The notes beneath the pieces were generated by a model. It saw only the letters and a program-made list of their open reading frames with translations. It was not told the DNA's origin and made no database searches. From Pseudomonadota bacterium (lineage in GTDB: Bacteria > Pseudomonadota > Gammaproteobacteria > UBA9339), in assembly GCA_021781615.1 (NCBI GenBank), contig JAJXWM010000005.1:1-64000 (forward strand): a DNA stretch of 64,000 nt. Direction: 5' to 3'. Both the position numbers and the translations under genes were made by a program. Within the stretch, counting starts at the first letter, position 1; each line of letters opens with the position of its first letter. Shown here in pieces: positions 18,142-28,635 of this stretch.

Positions 18142-18795
18142 TTATATATTGAGCTTATAAATAAACCCAAGGGTAAAAAGATCAATAGTTGGTAGACTGC
18201 CGACACGCATCGTCTTAGTCCAACAAAGATCCAAAGCCATATTAGGAGCAAACCAATAGTTAACACCCACCGCGCCAATTGGTGGAAACTTGCTATTAGC
18301 CTCTTTTTCAGCAAAAAGTCCGCCATTTGCGTGTAAAGCACTACGATACACCCAAGCAAGCCCGGCTTTAACGTATATACCAAAACCATAATCGAGTGGT
18401 AAATTGGCTTTCGCCATGAAATCTAAACCATGTTGCACAATGTTTTGGGTTGCATTGTTAGTGCTATTCCAAAACTTTGGAAAACCAAAATAATCGTAAC
18501 CTAATTCAAGTGATATAAATTGAGAAAATGCATACCCAAGATATCCGCGAGCAGCAAACTGATATTTACTATCATAACTGCTATTGGCAGTTATATATTC
18601 ATAGCCACTATAGTGCAGATTAGTGGTCCCAAATTGTCCACCAATATAGATTCCAGGATTATAAGGCGAACCACTTACGCTATTATCGGCGGTAAGGGCT
18701 CCAGATGAATCATCGCCACCAACCAAATCATCAGCCAATACTATCTGGCTTAAGCCTAAAACCAGCACAACTATACCCAATATTTTTTTATACAT
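18142..18795 (-). CDS. Outer membrane beta-barrel protein
   Basis: A 217-aa protein with a signal peptide (about 20 residues, cleaving before DDLVGG), alternating aromatic strands such as YIGGQFGTTNLHY and GYLGYAFSQFISLELGYDYF, and a C-terminal strand TLGFIYKLNI. This is the eight-stranded OmpA/OmpX-like porin family pattern. It is a paralogue of the neighbour at 18925-19569. No OmpA peptidoglycan-binding domain is present. Confidence 0.85.
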   Translation of the reverse strand: MYKKILGIVVLVLGLSQIVLADDLVGGDDSSGALTADNSVSGSPYNPGIYIGGQFGTTNLHYSGYEYITANSSYDSKYQFAARGYLGYAFSQFISLELGYDYFGFPKFWNSTNNATQNIVQHGLDFMAKANLPLDYGFGIYVKAGLAWVYRSALHANGGLFAEKEANSKFPPIGAVGVNYWFAPNMALDLCWTKTMRVGSLPTIDLFTLGFIYKLNI

Positions 18796-18871
18796 AATCA
18801 AATGCCCTCATTTAAATATTATTACAATCTTTTGTAGTTTAGGCTATGTATCAAATAAATCAAGAGAATAA

Positions 18872-18900
18872 AAAAAGGGCGAATATTATCCGCCCTTTTT
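18872..18900 (-). terminator. Intrinsic terminator between the two barrel genes
   Basis: AAAAAGGGCG and CGCCCTTTTT separated by nine bases. It lies 25 bp beyond the stop of the leftward gene at 18925 and ends in a T-tract on that strand, so the two barrel genes are probably separate transcription units. Confidence 0.75.
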
Positions 18901-18924
18901 ACAAAACTAATTTAATCTAAAAGA

Positions 18925-19569
18925 TTACAGATCAAATTTGTATCTTAAACCGACCATGAAGGCATCAGTGTTTGGTTGATACTTATTGTCTTGTTTTGCA
19001 TTGCCGTTGAAACGTAACCACTCAACGCTAGCAATAACATTTGGAGTGATGTAGTAATCAGCACCAGCACCATAACCAACATTAAATGCTTTACGATTTG
19101 TTTCAGTAGTATTACCAAAAAGCTTGTCTTTATCTAACTTGGTCATCAAGTAGTTAACACCAACTTTGGCGAAAAGATCAAAGTTTTCAACAACCGGCAA
19201 TTTACCCTTTAACATTAAGTCAACATCATGGGTAAGCTTGGCCTTATTAGTTTGGACAGCTCCTTCGTTAAACTTTGCTTGATTGAAGAAATAAGTGTAA
19301 CCAGCTTCTACAGCAAAGTATCTGTTCATATCGTAGCCTAAGAAAGCTCTACCTACGACACCGTTATCACTGCCAATAGAACTGCCAGCAACATTCAAAG
19401 TTTTCCAATTGGTTAAACCAAGACCACCTGAAATACCAAAATAAGCACCGGTATCAGAAGAAGCAACAGCGGCTGGAGCTGCTGGCATCTCTTCTGGGAG
19501 ACCGCCGGCAAAAGCTACTGAAGTTAAACTAAGTGCAGCAATCGCACTCACGACTAAAAGTTTTTTCAT
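18925..19569 (-). CDS. Outer membrane beta-barrel protein
   Basis: A 214-aa protein with a clear signal peptide (MKKLLVVSAIAAL to AFA) and an Ala/Pro-rich linker before an eight-strand barrel, with strands such as YFGISGGLG, GRAFLGYDMNRYFAVEAGYTYF and a terminal GLRYKFDL ending in a hydrophobic residue. It shares its strand pattern with the paralogue at 18142-18795. Such small barrels are often abundant surface proteins. A canonical-looking promoter at 19629-19656 and a terminator at 18872-18900 suggest monocistronic expression. Confidence 0.88.
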   Translation of the reverse strand: MKKLLVVSAIAALSLTSVAFAGGLPEEMPAAPAAVASSDTGAYFGISGGLGLTNWKTLNVAGSSIGSDNGVVGRAFLGYDMNRYFAVEAGYTYFFNQAKFNEGAVQTNKAKLTHDVDLMLKGKLPVVENFDLFAKVGVNYLMTKLDKDKLFGNTTETNRKAFNVGYGAGADYYITPNVIASVEWLRFNGNAKQDNKYQPNTDAFMVGLRYKFDL

Positions 19570-19628
19570 ATTTTATAATCCTCTATTTTTTCGAAAAAAT
19601 TTATAATAAAACACTAAACAACGCTTGG

Positions 19629-19656
19629 ATTCTACCATTTTAAAGAAAATAAGCAA
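19629..19656 (-). promoter_or_regulatory. Probable sigma-70 promoter of the barrel gene
   Basis: On the minus strand TTGCTT (19656-19651) and TAGAAT (19634-19629) are separated by 16 bp, about 60 bp upstream of the ATG at 19569. Confidence 0.5.
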
Positions 19657-19770
19657 ATCAAGCCCCTATACAAACCAAAGAGCGCATATAACCACGCATA
19701 AATCCTAAAGTCAACCAAAGAAATCTTAGGGAAAACTTAAGAAAATCATACTGCTTGCCATTTTACCTGG

Positions 19771-21894
19771 TCAACAATCTCCTCTCTTACGCACCACGCC
19801 AACAACATACTTAACATTGCTAATATGGCGCTTTACTCGCTCTAAATGCGCTAAATTTTTTACTAAAAGTTGTAAAGAAAGCAAACTATATTTACCCCCG
19901 TAACTACTACTTATTCCATCAATATTGGCATTGGCTTTTGCAATAGCCTGCGTTAGCTCCGCAAGAGCCCCCAATTCATTAACTACTTCCAAGCTAAGTG
20001 CTACTCGAAAATCACCGCTAACATCGCTGGCCCAACTAACGGGCAAACATTTCTCTTGTTGTTCGCGTAAATTGGTTAAATTAGCACAGTCTTCCGTATG
20101 AATATCTACACCATACCCAGCGTTTAGATAGCCAACAATAGGATCACCTGGAATAGGACAGCAACAATCAGCAAAAGTAATCGCCACTCCTTCGGCCCCG
20201 CGAATTAACAATGGTTTATTATTCACATCGGTAATAAGCGTATCTTTGCTTTCACTCTTATTAATCAACTGATATGCCACCAAAATCGCAGCCTTATTTC
20301 CTAGGCCGATATCTTCATATAGATCATCAGAACTAGCAAAACCATTCTCTTTGATAAAAACATCAATAACTCCACAGCTAATTTTTTGAAAATCAAAAGG
20401 CAACTCAGCAAAAGTCTTTTCCAAGAGCTGCTTACCAAGAACAATCAACTCCTCTCTCTTTTTATTTTTCAAATATTGCTTGATCCCGCCTCGAGCTTTG
20501 GCAGTAACAACAAAATTTAACCATGCCGGATTAGGCTCTGCCTGTGGTGAAGTAATAATCGCAATTGTTTGACTATTCGATAATACCGTAGATAAAGGCA
20601 AAAAACGGCGGTTGACTCGAGCGGCAACACAAGTATTTCCAACTTCTTCACTCACCGCATAAGCAAAATCAACCGCAGTAGCACCACTCATCAATTCTAA
20701 AATCTCACTCTTAGGGGTAAATACAAATACCTTATCAGGATATAAATCTACTTTTACGTTTTCAAAAAACTCCGAAGAACTGCTAGCATGTTGTTGCATC
20801 TCCAGGAGCTTATTTACCCACTGCTGCGCTCGTATTTGCGTAGTACTAAGCCCTTGCCCCTCCATTTTGTATAACCAGTGCGCAGCGATACCATCATCCG
20901 CCATTTGATCCATGGCCTTATCACGAATCTGAATCTCAACCGGAGCGTTATAAGGACCATGCAAAACCGTATGCAAGGACTGGTAGCCATTAAACTTAGG
21001 CGTCGCAATATAATCCCTAAATTTTTTCCCCAACAATGGCTTATATAAATTATGAACCACGCCTAAAGCACGGTAGCAATCATCTACATTTTGTACAATA
21101 ATACGGAACGCATATACATCCATGATATTATCAAGCGAAGCCTTATGAGTTAGCATTTTTTTGTAAATACCATAAAGGTGCTTATTCCTACCTAAAATTT
21201 TAATATCCTTTAAAACACTTTTAGAAAAAGCATTACTTAATTCTTGGGTGAGCAGCGCAATTACCTCTTTGTGCTTACCATGTGCTCGCTCTACTGCTTG
21301 CTCCAAAATCTTATAGCGACGTGGATAAAGCACTGAAAATGCCAAATCTTCCAACTCAATGCTCATATTATACATCCCGAGTCGCTTAGCTATAGGGGCA
21401 TAAATATCGAGAGTTTCTTTTGCAACCCGGTGGCGTTTAAAAGGTGCCGCACCAGAAACGGTGCGCATATTATGCAATCGATCTGCTAATTTAATTAAAA
21501 TCACCCGGATATCACGTGACATCGCTAACACCATTTTGCGAAAATTTTGTGCTTGCGTTTCGTCTTTATCAGGAGCTTCAATTTGGGTTAATTTGGTAAC
21601 GCCATCGACCAAATTAGCGACTGCTTGCCCAAACTTAGCTATTATTTCTTCCTTAGTGACTGGCGTATCTTCAATAACATCGTGGAGTAAAGCAGCAATG
21701 ATACTCTGATAATCGATGCGCATTTTGGCAAGAATAATAGCAACAGCCAGTGGATGACTTATGTATCTTTCACCACTATCACGACTTTGCCCAGAATGGT
21801 GTTCTAAAGCAAAAAGGTAGGCCTGATAAATATGTTCTATTTTATCAAGGTCAAGGTAATGTAGGTATTCGTAAAGCTCCTTGTATAGCGACAT
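19771..21894 (-). CDS. spoT: Bifunctional (p)ppGpp synthetase/hydrolase SpoT
   Basis: A 707-aa RelA/SpoT homologue. The HD hydrolase domain is intact: HSGQSRDSGERYISHP, the HD pair at residues 71-72 in LLHDVIEDT, and DRLHNMRT near 145. The synthetase domain has KKFRD near 291, the basic signature in the place of RelA's EFDD, then NGYQSLH. TGS lies near 386 and ACT near 629. It is last in the gmk-rpoZ-spoT leftward run and degrades as well as makes (p)ppGpp, complementing RelA at 1271-3439. Confidence 0.96.
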   Translation of the reverse strand: MSLYKELYEYLHYLDLDKIEHIYQAYLFALEHHSGQSRDSGERYISHPLAVAIILAKMRIDYQSIIAALLHDVIEDTPVTKEEIIAKFGQAVANLVDGVTKLTQIEAPDKDETQAQNFRKMVLAMSRDIRVILIKLADRLHNMRTVSGAAPFKRHRVAKETLDIYAPIAKRLGMYNMSIELEDLAFSVLYPRRYKILEQAVERAHGKHKEVIALLTQELSNAFSKSVLKDIKILGRNKHLYGIYKKMLTHKASLDNIMDVYAFRIIVQNVDDCYRALGVVHNLYKPLLGKKFRDYIATPKFNGYQSLHTVLHGPYNAPVEIQIRDKAMDQMADDGIAAHWLYKMEGQGLSTTQIRAQQWVNKLLEMQQHASSSSEFFENVKVDLYPDKVFVFTPKSEILELMSGATAVDFAYAVSEEVGNTCVAARVNRRFLPLSTVLSNSQTIAIITSPQAEPNPAWLNFVVTAKARGGIKQYLKNKKREELIVLGKQLLEKTFAELPFDFQKISCGVIDVFIKENGFASSDDLYEDIGLGNKAAILVAYQLINKSESKDTLITDVNNKPLLIRGAEGVAITFADCCCPIPGDPIVGYLNAGYGVDIHTEDCANLTNLREQQEKCLPVSWASDVSGDFRVALSLEVVNELGALAELTQAIAKANANIDGISSSYGGKYSLLSLQLLVKNLAHLERVKRHISNVKYVVGVVRKRGDC

Positions 21895-21936
21895 ACACCC
21901 TCCGTAAAAGAGACCCTAGCAACAGAGCAGTCGCAA

Positions 21937-22335
21937 TTATTCCGCAGCATCCGAGGTATCAGCATTCTCTTGCTGTATCGAATCTATCTCTTCTTGCGCT
22001 TCCATCTCTTCTTGCTCTTTTGCCTCTTCTTGCTCTTCAGATCCTACTTCCGGCTCCGTTTGCTGAGTTTCTTCGATAATCTCTTGAGGAATAACCTCTT
22101 CAGCATCACTTGCCACAATTCTCGGTATCGTCTTTTGTTCTTCTAAAATACTTTTATTGATGAGACCAGCAGCAATTTCTCTCAGTGCGATAACAGTTAC
22201 TTTGTCGCCTTCTGCCGGCACTAAAGGATCGGCACCCTCTCGTATCAATTGCCTTGCACGCTTACTGGCAATTAAAACTAGTTCAAACCTATTGCTAACA
22301 TGCTTCAAGCAATCTTCAACTGTTATTCGAGCCAT
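21937..22335 (-). CDS. rpoZ: RNA polymerase omega subunit with long acidic tail
   Basis: Omega subunit, which helps fold beta-prime and contributes to ppGpp binding. The core ([42 protein letters not shown]) aligns with E. coli RpoZ. At 132 aa it is about 40 residues longer than the usual 90, owing to a Glu/Gln-rich C-terminus with many EE pairs that is probably disordered. The start is the MARI methionine at 22335, not the one two codons upstream. It sits between gmk and spoT. Confidence 0.93.
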   Translation of the reverse strand: MARITVEDCLKHVSNRFELVLIASKRARQLIREGADPLVPAEGDKVTVIALREIAAGLINKSILEEQKTIPRIVASDAEEVIPQEIIEETQQTEPEVGSEEQEEAKEQEEMEAQEEIDSIQQENADTSDAAE

Positions 22336-22354
22336 ACACAACCTCTTCTTTTTA

Positions 22355-22972
22355 CTAGATATTTTTTAATAATTCTTGGATTAAACTATTATGTTTCGCT
22401 GTTTGACTGTTCAATCGTAGCCTGTGACTACGAATAATAGCCTGCAAATCCAACAACGCATCCTCAAACTTATCATTTATTACAACATAGTCAAATTCTT
22501 TGTAATGAGAAATCTCTGAACTAGCTGCTGCCAACCTCTCCTCTATCACTTGGGAATCCTCTCTTTTTCGTTTTTCCAAACGAAGACGTAGTTCAGCATA
22601 CGATGGGGGCAACAAAAATATAGTGGTGCATGCTATACGCTCCCGCACTTGCCTCGCCCCCTGCCAATCTATGTCTAAAATAACATCAAAGCCAGCATTA
22701 AGGCTCTCCTCAATCGCTTGGCGAGATGTTCCATAATAGTGCCCAAAAACATGGGCATACTCTAAAAAAGCCTGTTTTTTAATTAATTCTTCAAACTCTG
22801 GGGCAGTCACATAAAAATAATGCTGATTAGCTTTCTCGTTAGCCCTAATTGGGCGCGTAGTATGGGAAACCGAAATTTTGATGTTTTCTACCGTTCGCGC
22901 AAGCGCCTCAGTAAGGCTGGTTTTGCCAGTACCAGAAGCTGCTGCAATTATATATAATGTACCTTTGTTCAT
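22355..22972 (-). CDS. gmk: Guanylate kinase
   Basis: A 205-aa enzyme that phosphorylates GMP to GDP with ATP. It shows the P-loop [11 protein letters not shown] at residues 10-20, the GMP-binding region with [11 protein letters not shown] and [10 protein letters not shown], and [10 protein letters not shown]. First gene of the gmk-rpoZ-spoT group, linking guanine nucleotide supply with (p)ppGpp metabolism. Divergent from radA with a 27-bp gap. Confidence 0.96.
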   Translation of the reverse strand: MNKGTLYIIAAASGTGKTSLTEALARTVENIKISVSHTTRPIRANEKANQHYFYVTAPEFEELIKKQAFLEYAHVFGHYYGTSRQAIEESLNAGFDVILDIDWQGARQVRERIACTTIFLLPPSYAELRLRLEKRKREDSQVIEERLAAASSEISHYKEFDYVVINDKFEDALLDLQAIIRSHRLRLNSQTAKHNSLIQELLKNI

Positions 22973-22999
22973 ATTTGATATTTATGCTACCATTTTTTT

Positions 23000-24358
23000 A
23001 TGTCCACCAAAACTAAATTTGTCTACACCTGTCAAAAATGTGGAGCCGAGTATCCCAAATGGGCGGGACATTGCGCTGATTGCGGCGCTTGGAATAGTCT
23101 CGTTGAAGATGTCGTAGTAAAAAGCAACCCCAGATTTTCCGGATATTTAGCCACCACGACCGAAACAGTCTCATTACTAGCCGAAGTCACTTCAGACACC
23201 AAATCCAGAATACCGACCAGCATTGAAGAACTAGATCGGGTTCTTGGCGGTGGTTTGGTGGTAGGTTCAGCAGTATTAATAGGTGGCGACCCAGGAATTG
23301 GCAAATCTACACTTCTTTTGCAAGCCCTGTGTAATCTTAGCCAACACCATAAAGTTCTATACATCACCGGCGAAGAATCGTTACAACAAATCGCCATGCG
23401 TGCACGCCGCCTAGAATTGCCAGAAGATAAATTATTTTTACTCGCAGAAACGCAAGTTGAAAAAATCATCAATATCGCCATCCAAGAACAGCCTGAAATC
23501 ATCGCCATTGATTCGATGCAAACGATGTATACCGAAATCATACCATCAGCACCTGGCGGCGTTGGTCAAATAAGAGAATGTACAGCTCAGCTTGTACGCT
23601 ATGCAAAACAATCAAAAGCAGCTTTATTTATCGTGGGCCATGTCACTAAAGAAGGAACCTTAGCCGGCCCCAAAGTTCTCGAACATATGGTTGACTGCGT
23701 CCTATATTTTGAAGGGGAACAAGATAGCCGCTTTCGCGTAATTCGCGCCACCAAAAACCGTTTTGGCGCCGTAAATGAACTTGGCATATTCGCTATGACC
23801 GATCGCGGTTTAAAAGAAGTGTCTAACCCATCAGCAATTTTTCTTGCTAATCACGATGTGCCAATTTCTGGTAGTGCGATCATGGTCACCTGGGAAGGAA
23901 GCCGCCCACTTTTAGTTGAAGTTCAAGCCCTGGTAGATGATAGCCACTTAACCAATCCACGCCGAGTTACAGTTGGGCTTGATCCCAATCGCTTATCGAT
24001 ATTATTAGCGGTTTTGCATCGTCATGGCGGGATTCCAACTTATAACCAAGATGTGTTTATTAATGTGGTTGGCGGCGTGCGTATTACAGAAACGGCAATA
24101 GACTTAGCCTTACTTTTAGCTATATTATCAAGTATCCGCAATCGCCCACTTGAGCAAGGGTTAGTAGTTTTTGGCGAGGTTGGTTTAGCCGGCGAGATCC
24201 GTCCAGTACAAAGCGGCCAAGAAAGAATAAGAGCCGCCATAAAACATGGCTTCAAAAAAGTTATTATTCCCAAAGCCAATGCTCCGAAAAAACCGATACC
24301 AGAAATAGAGATCATCGCCGTAAAAAATCTTACCGAAGCACTACAGGCAGTAAGATAA
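23000..24358 (+). CDS. radA: DNA repair protein RadA (Sms)
   Basis: A 452-aa RecA-like branch-migration helicase. It has an N-terminal zinc finger (CQKCGAEYP to CADCGAW), Walker A GGDPGIGKSTL near residue 94, the RadA-specific KNRFG motif, and a C-terminal Lon-protease-like domain ending in AVKNLTEALQAV. Length and order are standard. Confidence 0.96.
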   Translation: MSTKTKFVYTCQKCGAEYPKWAGHCADCGAWNSLVEDVVVKSNPRFSGYLATTTETVSLLAEVTSDTKSRIPTSIEELDRVLGGGLVVGSAVLIGGDPGIGKSTLLLQALCNLSQHHKVLYITGEESLQQIAMRARRLELPEDKLFLLAETQVEKIINIAIQEQPEIIAIDSMQTMYTEIIPSAPGGVGQIRECTAQLVRYAKQSKAALFIVGHVTKEGTLAGPKVLEHMVDCVLYFEGEQDSRFRVIRATKNRFGAVNELGIFAMTDRGLKEVSNPSAIFLANHDVPISGSAIMVTWEGSRPLLVEVQALVDDSHLTNPRRVTVGLDPNRLSILLAVLHRHGGIPTYNQDVFINVVGGVRITETAIDLALLLAILSSIRNRPLEQGLVVFGEVGLAGEIRPVQSGQERIRAAIKHGFKKVIIPKANAPKKPIPEIEIIAVKNLTEALQAVR

Positions 24359-24461
24359 CACTAAAACAAAAATCCCGAATGAACCTTGCAACCCCTCTGC
24401 TTGAGAGTACAATATGCTCTTCACTTTTGTTGCTCATAAACCAGCTTTATGGAGAACGTTT

Positions 24462-25718
24462 ATGTTTAAGAACACACCTACGGTCGCTGATTTTGATCAA
24501 GAAGTTTGGGACGCGATGCAAAAAGAATTACAACGCCAAGAAGAACACATCGAATTAATCGCCTCTGAAAATTACGCCAGCCCGAGAGTTCTCGCCGTTC
24601 AAGGATCAGTATTAAACAATAAATATGCGGAAGGTTATCCAGACAAGCGTTATTATGGTGGTTGTGAATATGTAGATATGACTGAAAATCTTGCGATTGA
24701 GCGTGCCAAAAAATTATTTGGCGCTGACTTTGCAAACGTGCAACCTCACTCCGGCTCGCAAGCAAATGCTGAGGCATATTTTGCTTGCATCAAACCCGGA
24801 GATCCGATCATGGGCATGGATTTAGCAGCTGGCGGACATTTAACGCATGGATCTAAAGTAAGTTTTTCAGGGAAAATCTATAATGCAGTCACTTATGGTT
24901 TAGACCCAAAAACTGGAGAGATTGATTATGCACAAGCTGAAAGTCTAGCTCGCTCTCATAAACCTAAAGTGATCATGACGGGCTTTTCTGCTTATTCAAG
25001 AATTGTAGATTGGGAAAGATTTAGAAAACTGGCCGATGAAATTGGCGCCTTTTTAATTTCTGATATTGCGCACGTTGCTGGTTTAATCGCTGCTGATTTA
25101 TACCCCTCACCAGTAAAAATTGCCGACATCACAACTTCTACCACCCACAAAACTTTACGGGGACCACGCTCGGGTTTAATTTTAGCTAAATCAAATCCGG
25201 ACCTAGAGAAAAAACTTAATTCTTCTGTATTCCCAGGATTACAGGGTGGACCATTATGCCATGTGATAGCAGCTAAAGCGGTAGCGTTTAAAGAAGCGAT
25301 GACCCCTGAATTTAAAGCTTATCAACAACAAGTAGTAAAAAACGCTAAAGTGATGGCCAAAGTTATCATGCAAAGAGGATACGATGTTGTATCTGGCGGC
25401 ACCGACAATCATTTATTTTTGCTTAGTTTAATTAATAGAGACATTACGGGCAAAGAGGCTCTAGAGGCACTGGCGAAAGCTAATATCACCGCCAACAAAA
25501 ATTCAGTACCAAACGACCCTCGACCCCCGATGGTCACGAGTGGCCTTCGTTTAGGCACTCCAGCCTCTACCACCCGCGGTTTTAAAGAAAATGAAAGCGA
25601 ACAGGTGGCAAATTGGATCTGTGATATTTTAGATGATATCAACAATCAAAAAACAATTGAGTGGATCAAAAAAGAAGCGCTGGATTTGTGCGCAAAGTTT
25701 CCGGTGTATGAGAAATAG
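24462..25718 (+). CDS. glyA: Serine hydroxymethyltransferase
   Basis: A 418-aa PLP enzyme that interconverts serine and glycine and makes 5,10-methylene-tetrahydrofolate, the cofactor ThyX needs. The PLP lysine is in [41 protein letters not shown] and HSGSQAN are family hallmarks. The ATG at 24462 is preceded by GGAGA and gives the normal length; an upstream ATG at 24414 would add 16 unlikely residues. Confidence 0.97.
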   Translation: MFKNTPTVADFDQEVWDAMQKELQRQEEHIELIASENYASPRVLAVQGSVLNNKYAEGYPDKRYYGGCEYVDMTENLAIERAKKLFGADFANVQPHSGSQANAEAYFACIKPGDPIMGMDLAAGGHLTHGSKVSFSGKIYNAVTYGLDPKTGEIDYAQAESLARSHKPKVIMTGFSAYSRIVDWERFRKLADEIGAFLISDIAHVAGLIAADLYPSPVKIADITTSTTHKTLRGPRSGLILAKSNPDLEKKLNSSVFPGLQGGPLCHVIAAKAVAFKEAMTPEFKAYQQQVVKNAKVMAKVIMQRGYDVVSGGTDNHLFLLSLINRDITGKEALEALAKANITANKNSVPNDPRPPMVTSGLRLGTPASTTRGFKENESEQVANWICDILDDINNQKTIEWIKKEALDLCAKFPVYEK

Positions 25719-25742
25719 CTAGAATAAGACAAAGGATAATGT

Positions 25743-26381
25743 ATGTTGACTTTAGCTTTAATTATTACCCTATTAGTCATCCTTACGATTTTTTGGCGTT
25801 TATACTCCAAACGTCAAACCTTACCGTGCCCAACCTGGCTGTCGTGGTTAGTTGAGCTAGACAATCCTTTAGCTCCCGCCCACAAAGCTGATGCTATCGT
25901 TAAAAACTTAAACCTACACCAAGGAATGTCAGTATTAGATATTGGTTGTGGCACTGGCAGAGTCACCATCCCAATTGCTCAAGCGGTTGGTCCAACAGGA
26001 GAGGTAACAGCAATGGATATTCAATTAGGCATGCTGGAGAAAACCAAGCAAAAAGCCACCTACTTGGGATTAACCAATATCCAATTTCTACATGGGGAAA
26101 TTGGTGCGTATAGCTTAGCGGCAAACAAATATGATCGAGCAATCTTAGTAACAGTTTTGGGAGAGATTCCAAAACAAAACCCGGCCCTAAATCATATTTT
26201 TAACGCTCTCAAACCTGGGGGAATATTATCCATTACCGAGATAATTTTTGATCCGCACTTTCAATCGCGCAGAAAAGTAAGCGCGCTTGCCCTGGCCGCA
26301 GGTTTTGCGCAAAAACAAACCATCGGCAAATGGTTTGCCTATACCACAAATTTTGAAAAACCACCAAGCTCGCCTCCGTAA
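25743..26381 (+). CDS. Class I SAM-dependent methyltransferase, membrane-anchored
   Basis: A 212-aa protein whose first 20 residues are hydrophobic (one membrane segment), followed by a UbiE-like Rossmann domain: SVLDIGCGTGRVTIP for SAM binding, AMDIQLGMLEKT, and LKPGGILSITEI. The substrate is unknown; UbiE-like enzymes methylate quinones and other lipids, which would fit a membrane anchor. It lies 24 bp after glyA. Confidence 0.8.
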   Translation: MLTLALIITLLVILTIFWRLYSKRQTLPCPTWLSWLVELDNPLAPAHKADAIVKNLNLHQGMSVLDIGCGTGRVTIPIAQAVGPTGEVTAMDIQLGMLEKTKQKATYLGLTNIQFLHGEIGAYSLAANKYDRAILVTVLGEIPKQNPALNHIFNALKPGGILSITEIIFDPHFQSRRKVSALALAAGFAQKQTIGKWFAYTTNFEKPPSSPP

Positions 26382-26615
26382 AGGAGCTTACTGAAAAGAG
26401 CAGCTTTTCGCAGCTGAATGCCAAAATCAGGGAGATTTTGGCTGGCTTTTTTACGCGAAAAAGGACGCGAGAGCAAAAATAGTTATGGTTTTATTTTTTT
26501 GCTGTGTTGTCATATATTAATCCTGATTTTTTATGTCTATTGTAGCCAACAAAAATATAGTTGCTATACAGTGGTAACAAAAAAAGGTATCGACTCTTAC
26601 ATTTCAAACAGGCAA

Positions 26616-26680
26616 TTGACCTCCCCCCCAATAAACTGGACAGAAATGAATTAGAGTTTTCCCCAAAATGGGAGGTTGAC
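26616..26680. mobile_element. Possible end-to-end remnant of an IS3-type element
   Basis: TTGACCTCCCCCCAATAAAC followed by TGGACA resembles IS3-family termini, and GGGAGGTTGACA 50 bp later is a partial inverted counterpart. No transposase lies between. This would be a deletion derivative in which only the ends remain. The assignment rests on pattern memory, so confidence is low. Confidence 0.35.
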
Positions 26681-26703
26681 ATTTTGGCGTATAAAAACCG
26701 TTC

Positions 26704-26820
26704 AGCTCCTAATTAAAAATTTCCCCGGATAATCTAAAAAATTTAAAATTAGTTCTATTTTCCTTACAAGCCAATGCAAGGCAAGCTATGGCGTAACGAT
26801 CTCCACAAAATCCCCATGCT
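26704..26820 (+). repeat. Remnant of an integrase-side element end (mirror of 36223-36272)
   Basis: AGCTCCTAATTAAAAATTTC and its flank (26703-26755) are the inverse of 36223-36272, with 21 bp exact (26704-26724 and 36251-36271). The sequence just after, around CAATGCAAGGCAAGCT (26773-26788), matches the end of the relic integrase at 34199-34214. This looks like an internally deleted element in the same mirror orientation as the other left-hand remnants. Confidence 0.5.
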
Positions 26821-26829
26821 CGAATCTGT

Positions 26830-28599
26830 CTATTTCTGCCACACTTTTCTATATCCTTCATTTTTAGTCAATAGTTCATTATGATTACCTTCAGCTCCTA
26901 CGCCTCCATTTTCCAAATAAATAATTGTATCCGCATCAGGAAGATATTTTACATTATGCGTTATAACTATTCGGGTCAATTTCTCATAATTCCTTTGTAT
27001 GTGGTCAAGTATTTGGAACTCAGTATCAACATCTAGTGATGCCATAGCTTCGTCTAAGATAAGAACTCTTGGGTTTCTCAACAAAGTTCTAGCAATACTG
27101 ATTCGCTTTTTTTCACCACCAGATAACTTTATACCTTGTTCCCCCACAACGGTCATATATTTATCTGGCAAAGTATTAACCCATTCTTCAATATTAGTTA
27201 TTTGTGTAACCTTTTCAAAATCATCTCCAACAGCATTTTTGTCCATACCAAATAATATATTAGAATAAATAGTATCATTTAATAAAAATACTTCTTGGGG
27301 AACTATTCCTATTAGTTGTCTTAATTCCGACAATTTAATGTTTCTTATATCCTCTCCCTGAATAGTTATTTGCCCTTTTGATACATCAAACAAACGGTAT
27401 AACAATTTCATTATCGTAGATTTTCCTGACCCGTTAGCTCCTACAATCGCTACAGACTTTCCTTCAGGTATATAAAAACTAATATCTTCTAAGGTATGAT
27501 TTTCTTTATCAGGATAGATAAAAGAAACATTATTAAAAGATATATCAACCGTATTTTGTTTAATTGGTTCGGCTAACGGGTTATCAACTATAGTTTCATT
27601 TTCATTAAGTAACGCCATAACATCCTCCATCCGCGTAAACCCTTCTCTTATATTACGCAAGATAGTAACCCCGATAGCACTAAGAGGAATCAAAAATTGG
27701 ATTAAATATCCATTGATCAAGACAAAATCACTAACCACTAACTGCTTATTCATCACTTTAAAACCAACTACTAGCGTCATACAGATAAAACCTATACCAG
27801 CGATTATTGCTTGCCCCACAGATATTGCATCTGTACGCACCAGTTGTTTAGTCATGGCATTTTCTCTAGCCATCAGCCGTTTTTCACATTCCAGTGATAC
27901 TAGTTTCTGCGCCGAATGATAATGAATCCCTTCAACGTTCATTAATACATCGGTCATATAATCACTTACTCTCCGGAGGCATTTGTTACCTTGCCGTTGC
28001 GCTTCTACCACCCAAGGAATACATAACCAGGTAAAAAGCGCATAACATAAAAATATTGAAAACAGTATCACTGCCATTGTTACTCCATAGTAATACCACG
28101 AAATACTTACAGCGATGATGCTCTCTATAACCATTGGAAATATAATAAATATCAAACAAAATAGAATGGTAGGAATAGACATCTGGGCTCTCTCGAAACT
28201 ATTCATGATACTACCGGTAGTATTAGAAACATGATATTTTAAAGAAAGATTTAGTATCTTTTGAAATACTTCAGCAGCAAATCTGTGAATACCTCTCTCA
28301 AATGCTCTATACAAAATGATTTGGCGCAACCCAATGGTTAGATGAGCCACTAACCACAAGATTCCATATGATGTTAACAATAAAACCAATGTGGAAAATA
28401 AATCGGGACGGTTAAAATATTCAATTATAAATTTTAAACACCACGGCAAAGTTAAGTTTAACACGGAACCGACAATAACTAATGCCATACCCGCGATTAT
28501 CCTAAGTTGCCCTTCTTTACTATCTTGCCAAATAACTGAAAACAACTTATGAAATATTTTATATTTTCTAAATAGTTGATGCTGTTGTTTATATGTCAT
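26830..28599 (-). CDS. ABC exporter, fused membrane and ATPase domains
   Basis: A 589-aa half-transporter. Six transmembrane helices span about residues 30-310 and are followed by the nucleotide-binding domain: Walker A GANGSGKST near 380, Q-loop VPQEVFL, signature LSGGEKKR, Walker B VLILDEA, and the switch His in VITHNVKYL. The layout fits the ATM1/MsbA-type exporter class. The substrate is unknown. It lies at the left edge of the integrative-element zone, downstream of a broken winged-helix gene, and could be cargo. Confidence 0.85.
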   Translation of the reverse strand: MTYKQQHQLFRKYKIFHKLFSVIWQDSKEGQLRIIAGMALVIVGSVLNLTLPWCLKFIIEYFNRPDLFSTLVLLLTSYGILWLVAHLTIGLRQIILYRAFERGIHRFAAEVFQKILNLSLKYHVSNTTGSIMNSFERAQMSIPTILFCLIFIIFPMVIESIIAVSISWYYYGVTMAVILFSIFLCYALFTWLCIPWVVEAQRQGNKCLRRVSDYMTDVLMNVEGIHYHSAQKLVSLECEKRLMARENAMTKQLVRTDAISVGQAIIAGIGFICMTLVVGFKVMNKQLVVSDFVLINGYLIQFLIPLSAIGVTILRNIREGFTRMEDVMALLNENETIVDNPLAEPIKQNTVDISFNNVSFIYPDKENHTLEDISFYIPEGKSVAIVGANGSGKSTIMKLLYRLFDVSKGQITIQGEDIRNIKLSELRQLIGIVPQEVFLLNDTIYSNILFGMDKNAVGDDFEKVTQITNIEEWVNTLPDKYMTVVGEQGIKLSGGEKKRISIARTLLRNPRVLILDEAMASLDVDTEFQILDHIQRNYEKLTRIVITHNVKYLPDADTIIYLENGGVGAEGNHNELLTKNEGYRKVWQK

Positions 28600-28635
28600 G
28601 ACATTGCTCGCGTTAATTAATCATTTCACACGTAA

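Noticed and set aside
26418-26654. 78-aa plus-strand frame after the methyltransferase gene
   Set aside because: No Shine-Dalgarno, and it runs into the IS3-like terminus; composition is not protein-like in its second half.
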